This document shows positions 15,394 through 24,688 of a stretch of DNA of 64,000 nt, piece by piece. Each line of letters starts with the position of its first letter. Within the stretch, counting starts at the first letter, position 1. Below the pieces are notes generated by a model that was given only the letters and a program-made list of their open reading frames with translations, was not told the DNA's origin and ran no database searches. The stretch is from JAMDEO01 sp963775295 (GTDB taxonomy: Bacteria; Actinomycetota; Thermoleophilia; RBG-16-64-13), in NCBI GenBank assembly GCA_963775295.1, contig CAVZIK010000006.1:558001-622000 (forward strand), read 5' to 3'. A program made the position numbers and the translations under genes.

Positions 15394-16321
15394 GAGACCC
15401 ACGCTAGGGAGAGGGCTGGCGGCATTGCTGGGTGAAGCCGCTGAGGCTGGCACTCCGGTGGATTCCGAAACGACGGGCGTTGCCCGTGAAATGGCTGGAA
15501 TGGATGCCATCGTCGGTTCTCTGCCTGTATCCGGCGGAGTCACCGACCTACCAGTGTCCTCGATCAGGAGGAATCCTCGTCAGCCTCGTCGCGCCTTCGA
15601 CCAGGAGGCCCTCCAAGAATTGGCAACATCCATCAGTTCCGTCGGGGTCGTTCAGCCGGTGATAGTCCGAGAGGTCGACGGGGCGTATGAATTGATTGCC
15701 GGGGAGAGGCGCTGGCGAGCCGCCCAGATTGCCGGATACACGGCTATTCCCGCCATAGTGCGCAATGCTTCAGATGTGGAAAGTCTTGAACTGGCTTTGG
15801 TGGAGAACGTGGTTCGTCAGCAACTCAACCCCGTCGATGAAGCTTACGCTCTCAAGGTACTGTTGGAGGACTTGGGCGTTACTCAAGACAACCTTGCTGC
15901 ACGCGTGGGACGGAGTCGTTCGGCCATCGCAAACAAGATCCGGCTTCTGGATTTGCCCGCGGGCGTCCAAGAGTCGCTCGCAAGCGGCGCAATCACTGAG
16001 GGGCACGGCCGTGCTCTGTTGGGGCTCGGCGAGCGGGGCAAGCAACTGCAACTGGCGAGGCGCGTGGTCGACAAGGGCATGTCCGTTCGTCAGGTCGAGG
16101 AGGAGGTCCGTCGTCTGACCACCAATGCTTCGGCCAAGGAGGGTGTGACCCTCGAGAAAGTTGCGCTTGACACCGAGACTCTCGATGAGTTGCGGCAGGC
16201 CTTCTTCTCCGCTCTCGGCGTCATGCCTCGCGTCAGGAGCAAGGGAGGCGGCGGCGTGATCGAGCTTCAATTCCGCGACTCGCATGACGCTTTGCGGATT
16301 ATTGAGCGCCTCGGCTCCTGA
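15386..16321 (+). CDS. parB: Chromosome-partitioning protein ParB/Spo0J
   Basis: A 311-aa CTPase that loads at parS. The N-terminus carries the ParA-interaction start MAKRPTLGRGLAALLGE. Box I/II of the CTP-binding domain are seen at NPRQPRRAFDQEALQELATS and IAGERRWRAAQIAGY. The HTH is VTQDNLAARVGRSRSAIANK, and the C-terminal part is a dimerisation domain. It overlaps parA by 8 bp. Its cognate parS is inside mnmG in the same cluster. Confidence 0.97.
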   Translation: MAKRPTLGRGLAALLGEAAEAGTPVDSETTGVAREMAGMDAIVGSLPVSGGVTDLPVSSIRRNPRQPRRAFDQEALQELATSISSVGVVQPVIVREVDGAYELIAGERRWRAAQIAGYTAIPAIVRNASDVESLELALVENVVRQQLNPVDEAYALKVLLEDLGVTQDNLAARVGRSRSAIANKIRLLDLPAGVQESLASGAITEGHGRALLGLGERGKQLQLARRVVDKGMSVRQVEEEVRRLTTNASAKEGVTLEKVALDTETLDELRQAFFSALGVMPRVRSKGGGGVIELQFRDSHDALRIIERLGS

Positions 16322-16410
16322 CCGCGTCCGCCCGCCCGGTGGAACTCTTCGAAGCCTCTCGCGGTCTGATAGGTCTGTCAAGGGCAGATCGAAGAGGGAC
16401 GGGGGGCATC

Positions 16411-17217
16411 ATGAGTAGGAGTGCTGATAGCTACGGTGTTCGCATATGGGTGATCGCGCCCCTGGTCGCTGTAGGCCTTGCCGCTATGGTCACCCTGACG
16501 GGATGCGCCGGAGACCGCGATAGCGCCGCTGCTCCAGCCACCACGGTGAGTCTGCAGACTGCTGCTATCGGGGCCAGGAACACGATCAGTGTCATCGGGA
16601 ACGCGAAAGTCACCAGTGCTCCCGATGAAGCGGTGCTCACGTTGAGCGTCGAGAATGAAGGGATCGACGCCGCCGCGGCCCTGGATACAAACTCCAAGAA
16701 TACCCAGAAGGTGATCGATAGACTAAAAGCCGAGGGTGTGGCGGACTCCGCCATAGAGACGGCGAACGTGACCGTCTACCCCATCCGAGCGTACGATTCC
16801 AGGACGGGCAAGGAGACACTCACGGGCTATCGCGCACAGAACACTGTGACTGTGACTCTCAAGGACGCCCTCACGGTGGGAAAGGTCCTGGCGGCGGCGG
16901 TCGAGACCGGAGCGACGAATATCTCTGGACCAGAGTGGAGGCTCTCGGAGGATAGCGCGGCGGTCACGGAAGCACTGAAGAAAGCCGTGGCCGATGCTCG
17001 GATGAAGGCGGAGGCCGTGGCGGGAGCTCAGGGGGTCAAGCTGGGCGACGTGGTCATGATGAACGAGGGTGGTGCAGACGTGCCCGCGGTCCCCGTCTAC
17101 TCCAGCATGGACTCGGCAGCCGCGGCGGCTGGAGGGAAGGTGGCCGTGCCCCCGGTTAGCCCCGCAACCATCGACGTTACGGCGACGATTGCCGTAACGT
17201 ATGCCCTGACTAGATAG
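16411..17217 (+). CDS. SIMPL-domain (DUF541) lipoprotein
   Basis: About 268 aa from the ATG at 16411, which follows a G-rich Shine-Dalgarno. The open frame begins earlier at 16339, but the signal peptide fits the internal start. The N-terminus has a hydrophobic stretch ending in the lipobox LTGC (Cys about residue 32), so it should be a membrane-anchored lipoprotein. The rest (ISVIGNAKVTSAPDEAVLTL, then NTQKVIDRLKAEGVADSAIE and ATIAVTYAL) is a SIMPL/DUF541 domain, known in periplasmic or surface proteins of poorly defined function. It follows parB after about 90 bp. Confidence 0.88.
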   Translation: MSRSADSYGVRIWVIAPLVAVGLAAMVTLTGCAGDRDSAAAPATTVSLQTAAIGARNTISVIGNAKVTSAPDEAVLTLSVENEGIDAAAALDTNSKNTQKVIDRLKAEGVADSAIETANVTVYPIRAYDSRTGKETLTGYRAQNTVTVTLKDALTVGKVLAAAVETGATNISGPEWRLSEDSAAVTEALKKAVADARMKAEAVAGAQGVKLGDVVMMNEGGADVPAVPVYSSMDSAAAAAGGKVAVPPVSPATIDVTATIAVTYALTR

Positions 17218-17345
17218 CAGGCTCCTTCGAGCCAACGATTCGCCGTCCCATGGGCCGCGGGACTCCCGCAGCCTCGAGCGATGAGGCTTCGCAGGTCTCG
17301 GGCCAGGGCATCGACTTAGGCCAAGGCCCGCTATATGATTGATAG

Positions 17346-17648
17346 ATGGGATTTTGCCTTGATATCCTCGATGAAGCCGACGGCTCGGTCGTATCGCTAG
17401 TTCTGATTCTTACCCGCCGGGAAAGCAGCGAACTGTTCCTGTCTGGTGATTCGATGATCTCATGGCCCGGCGAAGGTTTGTTTCAGGAGGGAGATCCGCT
17501 GCTCGCTCGGACGGGCATCTTTGTTTCGGAAGTGGCGGCACGGCCCGCGGGTATGACGTTGCGGTATGCGAGCAAGGAGCAGGCCAATCGGGCTGCAAAG
17601 CTTCTCCGCATGCAACTAGATCAACTTGGAATCGCACGGGAGGAATAG
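17346..17648 (+). CDS. Hypothetical 100-aa protein upstream of roadblock protein
   Basis: A 100-aa soluble protein I do not recognise. It is slightly acidic, with a predicted beta-rich first half (VVSLVLILTRRESSELFLSG) and a C-terminal helix (KEQANRAAKLLRMQLDQLG). The stop is directly followed by the GTG of the roadblock protein, so the two are very likely co-translated and may act together. A TATATG element just before the start could be a -10 box, but no good -35 is seen. Confidence 0.7.
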   Translation: MGFCLDILDEADGSVVSLVLILTRRESSELFLSGDSMISWPGEGLFQEGDPLLARTGIFVSEVAARPAGMTLRYASKEQANRAAKLLRMQLDQLGIAREE

Positions 17649-18020
17649 GTGAGCGTGCCTCGTGGGCCTGAAAAGGTCGACCCACTCAAAGGAGTCTTGG
17701 AGGAATATCTGGCTATTCCAGGCATGAAGGCCGCGATCCTCGTATCCGATCAAGGACTAACGATCAGCAGCGCTACCCTTCCAGGGGTGGACCCCTCGAG
17801 TATCGCCGCCCTGGTGATTGAAACGGTTGCGACAGCCCAGCGTTTCGGGTTGCAAGTCGAAGGCGGTTTTCTGGATACGATGAGCATTGAGTTTGAGAAG
17901 CTCACAGTCGTACTTGCGCCGTTCACTCCCGACGTCATGCTGGCGCTGGTGGCGGCCCCTGGATGCCTGGGTGCGCGTCGCGAGGCGCCGATCGTCAAGG
18001 ACGGCTTTCTCAGGGATTAG
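17649..18020 (+). CDS. Roadblock/LC7 domain protein
   Basis: A 123-aa single-domain protein. The sequence (LEEYLAIPGMKAAILVSDQG, LTISSATLPGVDPSSIAALV, IEFEKLTVVLAPF) fits the Roadblock/LC7 fold, in which MglB-type proteins dimerise and act on small Ras-like GTPases. No MglA-type GTPase is next to it; the only neighbour is the 100-aa protein upstream, to which it is directly abutted. Its end overlaps the convergent membrane-protein gene by 4 bp. Start is GTG with GGGAGGAA upstream. Confidence 0.8.
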   Translation: MSVPRGPEKVDPLKGVLEEYLAIPGMKAAILVSDQGLTISSATLPGVDPSSIAALVIETVATAQRFGLQVEGGFLDTMSIEFEKLTVVLAPFTPDVMLALVAAPGCLGARREAPIVKDGFLRD

Positions 18021-18550
18021 GACGCCGGACCCGGGGACCGGGCTGCTTCGATACTTTGCAATTGACGGGTGAAGCGGGCCGTGACCAGATCTGTCGTCCC
18101 GATCCTCTCGCCGGACTCGTAATCGAGGAATCCGATCACGTCGGTGGTGTTCACTTGCGTCGAGGAGGGATCCAAATCCCTGCCCCAGATTTCCCAGACC
18201 AACCGAGGCGGCGCCGCTATGGAAAGCGTCCCCCCTGCTCGAGTCACATACGTGTAGTCGTCTCGTGCTGTGAGATAGAGGAGTGCGACTTTGACGGGTC
18301 TGCTACCGGAGTCCGCGAACACCCGCTTGGCCTCGGCCAAGGCTTGGCCTGGATTGCTCAGTGTCGCCGATCCGCTTTCTTTCGCGAGCGTGATGATAAA
18401 TCCGTAGGACCGGATGGGGTGCGTCAGGAACTGTCCGTCCTGGGTGGAGGACGTGTACCGTTCAGCTATTGGTGTAGGGGCGACCAGTAGTACGATGAGT
18501 ACCAAAGGAATGATCCATATCAGGCTGCGCTTGATGTCGGCGTCCTCCAC
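18017..18550 (-). CDS. Hypothetical protein with one N-terminal membrane helix
   Basis: About 177 aa from the GTG at 18550. The frame stays open further upstream, but that part lies over cobO and is unlikely to be coding. Residues 8-25 (RSLIWIIPLVLIVLLVAPT) form a single transmembrane or signal-anchor segment. The remaining extracytoplasmic part (SYGFIITLAKESGSATLSNP, LLYLTARDDYTYVTRAGG) looks like a mixed alpha/beta domain but matches no family I know. A TAGAAT about 30 bp upstream may be a -10 box. It is divergent from cobO and convergent with the roadblock gene. Confidence 0.7.
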   Translation of the reverse strand: MEDADIKRSLIWIIPLVLIVLLVAPTPIAERYTSSTQDGQFLTHPIRSYGFIITLAKESGSATLSNPGQALAEAKRVFADSGSRPVKVALLYLTARDDYTYVTRAGGTLSIAAPPRLVWEIWGRDLDPSSTQVNTTDVIGFLDYESGERIGTTDLVTARFTRQLQSIEAARSPGPAS

Positions 18551-18671
18551 ATCCTGGCTTGCTCGCCGGGCTCGTATTCTATTGTAGTCCGTGGCGGGGA
18601 CGGCTGGTGGGAGGCGTCGCCGCTTGCGTCGGGCGAACGCGATTTTGGACGGAAAGAAGGGACGGGAAGAA

Positions 18672-19193
18672 ATGCTTGGCAACGGCAGAGTCATCGTCAA
18701 CACGGGAGATGGAAAAGGGAAGACCACCGCAGCCTTCGGCGCCGCTTTCCGGGCTGCCGGACATGGTCTCGAGGTCGCTATAGTCCAGTTCATCAAGGGC
18801 TCCTGGAACTACGGCGAAGTCAACGCCTCGCAGCACTTCCCCAACATCTCCGCGACGCGGGTCGGGTCGGGTTACACGTGGCTCGCGGAAGACCCCGCAG
18901 TGCCTCGGCAGTTGGCTCGTGAAGCCTGGACGGTGTGTCTGGAACTCGCAGCTTCTGACAGGTTCGATCTACTGGTTATGGACGAATTGAACTGCGCGGT
19001 GTCCGAGGGGTTCATCGGGGTGGAGGAAGTCGTCGGCCTCTTGCGGAGCAAGCCAACTCGGCTGTCGGTGATCATCACCGGTCGGGATGCGAAGCAGGAG
19101 ATTATCGATGAGGCCGATACAGTCACAGAAATGCGCTGTGTAAAGCACGCGTTTGCCCAAGGGGTTCCGGCTCGCAAAGGCATCGAGTATTGA
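18672..19193 (+). CDS. cobO: Cob(I)yrinic acid a,c-diamide adenosyltransferase (CobO/BtuR type)
   Basis: A 173-aa enzyme that transfers the adenosyl group of ATP to cob(I)alamin or its precursors. The P-loop is VNTGDGKGKTTAAFGAAFRA; other signatures are VAIVQFIKGSW and LLVMDELNCAVS. The ATG at 18672 follows GGGAAGAA and gives the family length. The earlier in-frame start at 18591 adds an Arg-rich stretch and is less likely. No other cobalamin-synthesis gene is in the window, so it may serve salvage. Confidence 0.93.
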   Translation: MLGNGRVIVNTGDGKGKTTAAFGAAFRAAGHGLEVAIVQFIKGSWNYGEVNASQHFPNISATRVGSGYTWLAEDPAVPRQLAREAWTVCLELAASDRFDLLVMDELNCAVSEGFIGVEEVVGLLRSKPTRLSVIITGRDAKQEIIDEADTVTEMRCVKHAFAQGVPARKGIEY

Positions 19194-19249
19194 AGGTCTT
19201 ACCATCAGGCCAAGGAGCGGGCGGCTCCCAGTCGACAACTATACCTGGG

Positions 19250-20407
19250 TCAGCGCTTCCCTCTTGGATGCCTCTGCGTCGTGGCCGCGAGTTGCCCGCA
19301 CGCTGCCTGGATGGCGGCTCCCTTGCTCTGTCTGACCACTGCCTCGATCCTGGAAGAGATCAGTGAACTCCGGAACGCCGATACAGCTTGGGGCGTCGGT
19401 TGACGAAACCCGGCTGGTCCTTCGGAACCTGGGCAAGACGTGCCGGTGCCCAGGTTGAGCCCGCGGCGCGGACCAAGAGCCTGAACAGGGTTCCACACGA
19501 TCAGATTGACCGCCACCACATGGCCGCGTAGAAGGATAGCGAGCCGCCGGGCGTCATCCAATGAGTCGTTGACTCCTCCGATGAGGACGTATTCAATGAG
19601 CAGCTTTCTTCTGGTGAGGTCGAAGTGATCCCAGGCGGCATCCAGGATTTCGGCCAGAGGGTGGCGAAACTTCTCGGGGATGAGCTGAGCCCGGGTGCGG
19701 TCATCAGCGGCGTGGAGAGAGATAGCTAGGTTCACCTGCGGCTCTGCTTGGCCCAGTCTACGTATCCCGGTGGGGATGCCAACTGTAGACACCGACAGCG
19801 AGCGATGGGCCAGGTTCATCCCTCGGGGGTCGGTGAGGATGCGGACGGAAGCTAGGACCGACTGAAGGTTGAGAAGCGGCTCCCCCATTCCCATGTAGAC
19901 CAGGTTGGAAAGCCTTCTTCCCTCTGACAATACAACTGCCGAGGCAGCGCGCGCCTGGTCCACCATCTCGGCCGAAGAAAGATTGCGCGTGAAGCCTAGC
20001 GCTCCGGTTGCGCAGAACGCGCACCCGACGGCGCAACCGGCCTGGCTCGAAATGCACGCCGTCACTCGGTCGCGGTATCTCATGATCACCGTCTCCACTG
20101 CGACGTCATCGTTGGTCCTGAGCAGCAGTTTCGTAGCTCCGTCAACCGAAGAGACCGAGTCCTCGACGGTCAGGGTAGAGGCGCCAAGCTTGTCGAGCGA
20201 CTCTCGGATCTCCACGGGGAGCGCGGTTGCTTCCGAGAACGCCTGGCCAGGGCGTTGCAGAAGTTGCTCGAGCACCTGCACCTGCCGGAAGGCAGGAGCT
20301 CCGGATTCTCCAAGTAGGCGGGAGATGTCCGGACGATACAGGTCGAGAATGTCGACTTGTCGCTGGGGGGGCTGACTGGAGGGGCGGACTCCCTTTCTGT
20401 CGCTCAC
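19250..20407 (-). CDS. rlmN: 23S rRNA/tRNA adenine-C2 methyltransferase RlmN
   Basis: A radical-SAM methyltransferase, about 385 aa from the GTG at 20407. The iron-sulfur motif is CAVGCAFC (C-x3-C-x2-C), SAM-binding MGMGEPLLN is present, and the C-terminal AACGQLA supplies the second catalytic Cys. It normally methylates A2503 of 23S rRNA and A37 of some tRNAs. The segment before the C-terminus (LGPRRGLNLGTGTSCPGSEG) is a little longer than in typical RlmN. The start overlaps the stop of the upstream SAM-hydrolase gene by 4 bp, so it ends the alpha-glucan-type operon. Confidence 0.94.
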   Translation of the reverse strand: MSDRKGVRPSSQPPQRQVDILDLYRPDISRLLGESGAPAFRQVQVLEQLLQRPGQAFSEATALPVEIRESLDKLGASTLTVEDSVSSVDGATKLLLRTNDDVAVETVIMRYRDRVTACISSQAGCAVGCAFCATGALGFTRNLSSAEMVDQARAASAVVLSEGRRLSNLVYMGMGEPLLNLQSVLASVRILTDPRGMNLAHRSLSVSTVGIPTGIRRLGQAEPQVNLAISLHAADDRTRAQLIPEKFRHPLAEILDAAWDHFDLTRRKLLIEYVLIGGVNDSLDDARRLAILLRGHVVAVNLIVWNPVQALGPRRGLNLGTGTSCPGSEGPAGFRQPTPQAVSAFRSSLISSRIEAVVRQSKGAAIQAACGQLAATTQRHPRGKR

Positions 20408-21252
20408 GTGGCGTCTCTCGCGCTTATTTGGATGATCATCTCTCTGCCGACGGCTAAAAGTTCGGCCGCACTGGCGCCGTTGAGGGCAAGTGCAACCTGG
20501 CCCCAAGAATCGCGGTATACGCCGAGTTCGCCGGAGAGTAGTTGCCCGAACGTCTGGACTACCCTGGCGTCCCAGGCTGGAAGGTCTTCATCCTCCGTCT
20601 CCACTCTGACTGAGGCCGAGGGTAGTCGGCAGTCGTCAAAGATGGCGGCCAAACCGATATTGCCAAAGCGGTCCACCTCGACGACCTCAGCACGCAGCCC
20701 CCCCGCAACGGTCTCGAAGGTCGCCTCCCGCAGTCGTACCAGGGTGCCCGCGTCGAACGGCCGTGCCAGTTCTCCCAGCGAAACGCCGGTTGCCAGCAGG
20801 GCGGCTGCCGGGGCGAAGATATCCCGGCCGTGGAAGGTCGGAGAAACTCGTTCATCTGGAAGGCCCGCTCGATGGCGAAGGCGACCGGGCTCCAGAAGCC
20901 AGGCCTCTCGCAATCCTCCGAGAGCAGCGGCGGCAAGAATCAGCAGCCCGTTGTCGGGGCCCACGAGGATGTCTCCCCGGTTGGTGATCAATGCCACGGG
21001 GCGTCGTTCTGTACCCACACCCGGGTCGACGACAGCCAGATGTACGCAAGTCGGGCCCAAAGGTGCGATCCGGGCGAGGATCATGGCGCCCCAGCGCACG
21101 TCTCCCACTCCGATCTCGTGCGAGAGGTGGAGTACCCGGACGCTTGGAGCCAGAGAAGCGATCGTGGTCTCGCAGGCCGCCGCATAACCTCCGCTGAGCC
21201 CGAAATCGGTTAAGAAGGTAATAAGGTCGCTACCGTCGTGAGAATCGATCAT
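20404..21252 (-). CDS. SAM hydrolase/hydroxide adenosyltransferase (DUF62 family)
   Basis: About 282 aa. The family hydrolyses S-adenosylmethionine to adenosine and methionine. Family signatures: ITFLTDFGLSGGYAA, VVDPGVGTERRPVAL, GPDNGLLILAA and FHGRDIFAPAAALLA in the N-terminal domain, then a C-terminal beta-barrel (VVEVDRFGNIGLAAIFDD). The ATG at 21252 overlaps the stop of the GH57 gene upstream by 4 bp, and its stop overlaps the rlmN start by 4 bp. The coupling to a SAM-using radical enzyme is notable but may be fortuitous. Confidence 0.9.
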   Translation of the reverse strand: MIDSHDGSDLITFLTDFGLSGGYAAACETTIASLAPSVRVLHLSHEIGVGDVRWGAMILARIAPLGPTCVHLAVVDPGVGTERRPVALITNRGDILVGPDNGLLILAAAALGGLREAWLLEPGRLRHRAGLPDERVSPTFHGRDIFAPAAALLATGVSLGELARPFDAGTLVRLREATFETVAGGLRAEVVEVDRFGNIGLAAIFDDCRLPSASVRVETEDEDLPAWDARVVQTFGQLLSGELGVYRDSWGQVALALNGASAAELLAVGREMIIQISARDAT

Positions 21253-23483
21253 TTGGTCACCCACCCCTGGGATCCAAGACGCGCCGAATGGAATACATGC
21301 TCGGTCATGCCGTCGCGGCCGGTGCGAACAACCAGGCCGATCTCCCCAGCGGTCTCGCCGCTGTCCAGCCCAGGCACCGGCAGGGAAAGTTCGACCACTT
21401 CGTTCCATGCCCCGACCGTGTCCAGAGCGGCCTGTGGATAGAGTTTACACTCACTTCGAATGGACCCCCCGTCGACCAAGCTGACAAAGAGGAGAAGCGT
21501 GTCTTCCGGCGATGGTCGTGTCACCTCCATCTGGATCTCGAGTCCGCTCAGGTCACGAGGCGAATCCGGGACGATGAGCAGGCAAAGATTGTGACCGCAC
21601 CACCCGAATCTTACCGCGCGGATTTCCGTGCCCTGGGCCCTTTGCATCGTGGAAGTAACGGCTTGGGCGAGGTCCCCCGCGTCGGACCATTCGTCGGCGT
21701 CAGCGTTCGCGCCCGGCCCGATTAGTCCGTCAATCACGGGCGAGACAGGTCCCTTGGGAGTAAGGGGCGATTGGGGGGAGCCGGCGGCGATTATCGGGAA
21801 GAAGAGTTCGGACGGGACGTTATTCCCCAGCAGACGGTATGCCTCCTGCAGATGGTGGCGGAAACTGGAGTCCCAGACAGCGTCCAGTTGAGTGTGGTGG
21901 TGTTCTCCGAACCACCAGAACCAGTCGCTTCCCTCGGCGGCAAGAATATGCCCCCAGGCCTCTGCCGCGCCTTGGTCGGCAACATTAGAATCTACGGCAG
22001 ATGCGGGGGCACCTGGTTTCGCTGCAGACACGCTGTCGCGCGCCTCATGAAGAAGCTCCCACGCTGTCCCGTGTGCCGGATCGCCGATCCAAGTTCGCAG
22101 GTCACCTCCGATCCAGGAGCCCGTGTGGAGCCAATCCAGTGCCCGCACGGGCGGAGATTCGCGGAGGTGCTCCGAGACGGTGACGCAGCGGAGGCTTGGA
22201 TCGGCGCTCAGTCCTTCGTAGAGGTACTGCAGGAAGTCACGGCCGTCGCGCGGGTAGTACTCCCAGGCGTTCTCGCCATCTAGGGCAATCGTTACCAACG
22301 GGAGCTCGTCCCCGAAAACGGGAGCCGCCCGGATTTTGCGCAGGCGTTCGATGAGGTCCGCGGCAGCGTCCCGGGAGTTCCAAGAGCTGTAGGCGAAACC
22401 GATGAGATCGGAAAGGGTGTGGTCTCGGAAGACGATCGACAGGGCATCGCCATGCCTTTCGAGACGATAAGGGGCGTACAGATCATAAGGGGTGAGACCT
22501 GCATTGGAGCGGTCGTCCGGCGATGTTCCCAGCACCCCGGGAACCCTGGGCCGGATTACCCCTGAGAGCGAACGAGCGAGGACCGTCTCGTCAGATATGG
22601 TCCAGTCGAGGCCCGATTGCAGAAGCAAGGGGATAACGTCTTCCCCCACCGCCTGTTCCGAGCACCACATGCCGCTCGGCTTCCTCCCAAAGACTGCCTC
22701 GTGTTTGACGACTCCCCTTCGAATCTGCTCCAGCGCGTCCTCCGGATGGGCGAAGCGCTTTCGTGGGAGAAGCGCGTCGGCAGTGGCGACTCGCGCAGAA
22801 TCGGAATTGATCAGGAGGGGCAGGATGGGGTGAAAATAAGGCGATGTGGATATCTCGATTTGCCCCCGCACGGCAGCATCTCGGTAGGCCGGTAGAGTCC
22901 GGTTGAGCAGGTCTTGCTGAACCTGGGCGAGGGCGGTTTTGTCATTCTCGGAGAAATGGCTGCCTCGACTGATCAGGTCGGACAGGGGCGGGCTGTCAAG
23001 CGCCTTGGGGTCGAACCAGGCGAGATTGAACCAGATCTGCAGGTCGCGCAACTCGTCTACCGTGAATGCTGCGGCGCACGCGGCCCAGCCCTGGGTCGCG
23101 TGCGCGTTGCGCTTGAGAGCCAGTTCGAGATACCGGGGATGGAAACGGGCCCGCGGATGGTCGGAGCGCTCGCACATTCGCTCGACGATAAAGGCCTTCT
23201 GAGCCGGGTCCAGGTCGTCCGCGGGCTTGAGGGTATGCTCCCAGTACACATCGACAAAATCGCCGCTTGCGTACGTCTCCAGTTGCTCTACCAGCGAGGG
23301 GACGAGATTAAAAGTCTGATGAAGTTCGGGGTATTGGCTAAGGGTCTCCACCATGTCGAGGTAGTCCTTGAGTGCGTGCATTCTGGCCCACGGCATGTCG
23401 AAAGGCGCATCTTTACTCGACCGATAATACGGTTGATGCATATGCCAGACGAAGGCTATATGCAGCGGGTCAGGCGTAGGCAT
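21249..23483 (-). CDS. Glycoside hydrolase family 57 with C-terminal beta-sandwich
   Basis: About 744 aa. GH57 enzymes act on alpha-glucans (amylase, amylopullulanase, 4-alpha-glucanotransferase). Motif 1 is HIAFVWHMHQPYY at the N-terminus. The nucleophile motif is GMWCSEQAVGEDVIPLL, and motif 4 is ALDGENAWEYYPRDG with the catalytic Asp. The last ~170 residues (ADEWSDAGDLAQ onward) look like a DOMON/glucodextranase-type beta-sandwich that could bind sugar. No signal peptide is seen, so it is probably cytoplasmic. It overlaps the preceding GH57 gene by 14 bp. The exact specificity cannot be read from sequence. Confidence 0.92.
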   Translation of the reverse strand: MPTPDPLHIAFVWHMHQPYYRSSKDAPFDMPWARMHALKDYLDMVETLSQYPELHQTFNLVPSLVEQLETYASGDFVDVYWEHTLKPADDLDPAQKAFIVERMCERSDHPRARFHPRYLELALKRNAHATQGWAACAAAFTVDELRDLQIWFNLAWFDPKALDSPPLSDLISRGSHFSENDKTALAQVQQDLLNRTLPAYRDAAVRGQIEISTSPYFHPILPLLINSDSARVATADALLPRKRFAHPEDALEQIRRGVVKHEAVFGRKPSGMWCSEQAVGEDVIPLLLQSGLDWTISDETVLARSLSGVIRPRVPGVLGTSPDDRSNAGLTPYDLYAPYRLERHGDALSIVFRDHTLSDLIGFAYSSWNSRDAAADLIERLRKIRAAPVFGDELPLVTIALDGENAWEYYPRDGRDFLQYLYEGLSADPSLRCVTVSEHLRESPPVRALDWLHTGSWIGGDLRTWIGDPAHGTAWELLHEARDSVSAAKPGAPASAVDSNVADQGAAEAWGHILAAEGSDWFWWFGEHHHTQLDAVWDSSFRHHLQEAYRLLGNNVPSELFFPIIAAGSPQSPLTPKGPVSPVIDGLIGPGANADADEWSDAGDLAQAVTSTMQRAQGTEIRAVRFGWCGHNLCLLIVPDSPRDLSGLEIQMEVTRPSPEDTLLLFVSLVDGGSIRSECKLYPQAALDTVGAWNEVVELSLPVPGLDSGETAGEIGLVVRTGRDGMTEHVFHSARLGSQGWVTK

Positions 23484-24678
23484 CCATAGCTCGGAGCAAG
23501 TTCGTGTACACACGCTGTTGTTCGGTGAGGATCATGTCCGGTCCCAGGTCCCACCACTCGCTGGGGGTGAAGTATGCAGACACCTCCGCCTCCGAACCGG
23601 AGCGCCCCGCCCACTGGATGAGGTGTAGATTGTCCGACTGAAGGAGCCAGAGCGCCAGATCGATAAGCGTGGGGTTGTCGGTCAGTCGGGCCTTGTGTAG
23701 TACCGAGTGCATCAACCGGAAGATTGCCTGTTGTGACGCGTTGCCCAAGAAGAACTCCATGCCGCCGGAGCCTGCCCACGTGGTGCCGAACTCCGGGAGG
23801 GGCAGATTTGGCTTGTTCGCGCCGAACTCCGCGATCGCCTCCGATGGAAGCAGGCATCGGACGCCGGTCTTCTTGAGCTCACTCGGAAGCAAGCGCATGA
23901 AGGCGAAGATCCCGGTGTCCATGTTGTGATGCTCACCGAAGGTCTCGTAGTCCCAGCCGATGTACACGAAGTCTCCCCAGGCTTTGCGCAGGTTGGCGGC
24001 ATATGTGTCGGCGTGGAGCGGATAACCAGCCCATGTCTTGTTGCTGAATCGATATCCCACATCATCGGACAGTTCGTGATGACGGGTCAAGAGAGCCAGG
24101 TTGCGGTCGCCATGGCCGTACAGGTGCGTGGGCTCACGCCACTCCAACACCCATTTCCGTCCGTCCAGCATGCCGCCGCTGTATCCCAGTTGGTTGAGGG
24201 CATAGTAGATCTCGTTATTCATCACCATCTCTGTGGTGTCGGTGACACGGATCTCTTTTTCGAAGAATTCCTCGGCGTAGTTCTTGCCTCGGAGCATCTC
24301 TTCCTGGAAGAGCTTGATGTCGATCGCGAAAGCAAAGCTGTGATAGGGCTCCACTCCGACTAGTTCGCAGTTGGGGTGTGCGACCAGTCGACGAAAAGCG
24401 TTTGCCAGTTCGCCGTCCCAGCGCTGTAGCTGCCAAAGGAAGCTGACCGAGAAGCCGAGCCCGAGCTTGAAGCCCTCATCGAGCATCTCGGCGAACATCT
24501 TCGTTGCCGGGTGGTAGCACCAGCGCGCTACCTTGTCGAAGTAGCGCCGGTTCATCTCGTCATCGAAAAGGAGTGGCGCCATGTCCTCGGGTTGGACGCC
24601 AGTGGGGATGACCCGGGCGGGCAGTCTCAGCCGGCGAGGCTGATGTACAACGCAGTAAGTGACGAGATTCTCGGCCAT
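23470..24678 (-). CDS. Second glycoside hydrolase family 57 protein (alpha-amylase-like)
   Basis: About 402 aa from the ATG at 24678. Features of GH57: an N-terminal HQP motif (VTYCVVHQPRRLRLPARVIP), VGVEPYHSFAFAID in the position of the E-x-x-Y-H-S motif, and a motif-4-like FVYIGWDYETFGEHHNMDTG. It is the size of the short single-domain GH57 enzymes found beside glycogen or starch synthase genes. It starts 10 bp after the glycosyltransferase and overlaps the larger GH57, so the three form one operon. Confidence 0.88.
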   Translation of the reverse strand: MAENLVTYCVVHQPRRLRLPARVIPTGVQPEDMAPLLFDDEMNRRYFDKVARWCYHPATKMFAEMLDEGFKLGLGFSVSFLWQLQRWDGELANAFRRLVAHPNCELVGVEPYHSFAFAIDIKLFQEEMLRGKNYAEEFFEKEIRVTDTTEMVMNNEIYYALNQLGYSGGMLDGRKWVLEWREPTHLYGHGDRNLALLTRHHELSDDVGYRFSNKTWAGYPLHADTYAANLRKAWGDFVYIGWDYETFGEHHNMDTGIFAFMRLLPSELKKTGVRCLLPSEAIAEFGANKPNLPLPEFGTTWAGSGGMEFFLGNASQQAIFRLMHSVLHKARLTDNPTLIDLALWLLQSDNLHLIQWAGRSGSEAEVSAYFTPSEWWDLGPDMILTEQQRVYTNLLRAMDAYA

Positions 24679-24688
24679 CGTGGCCCTC

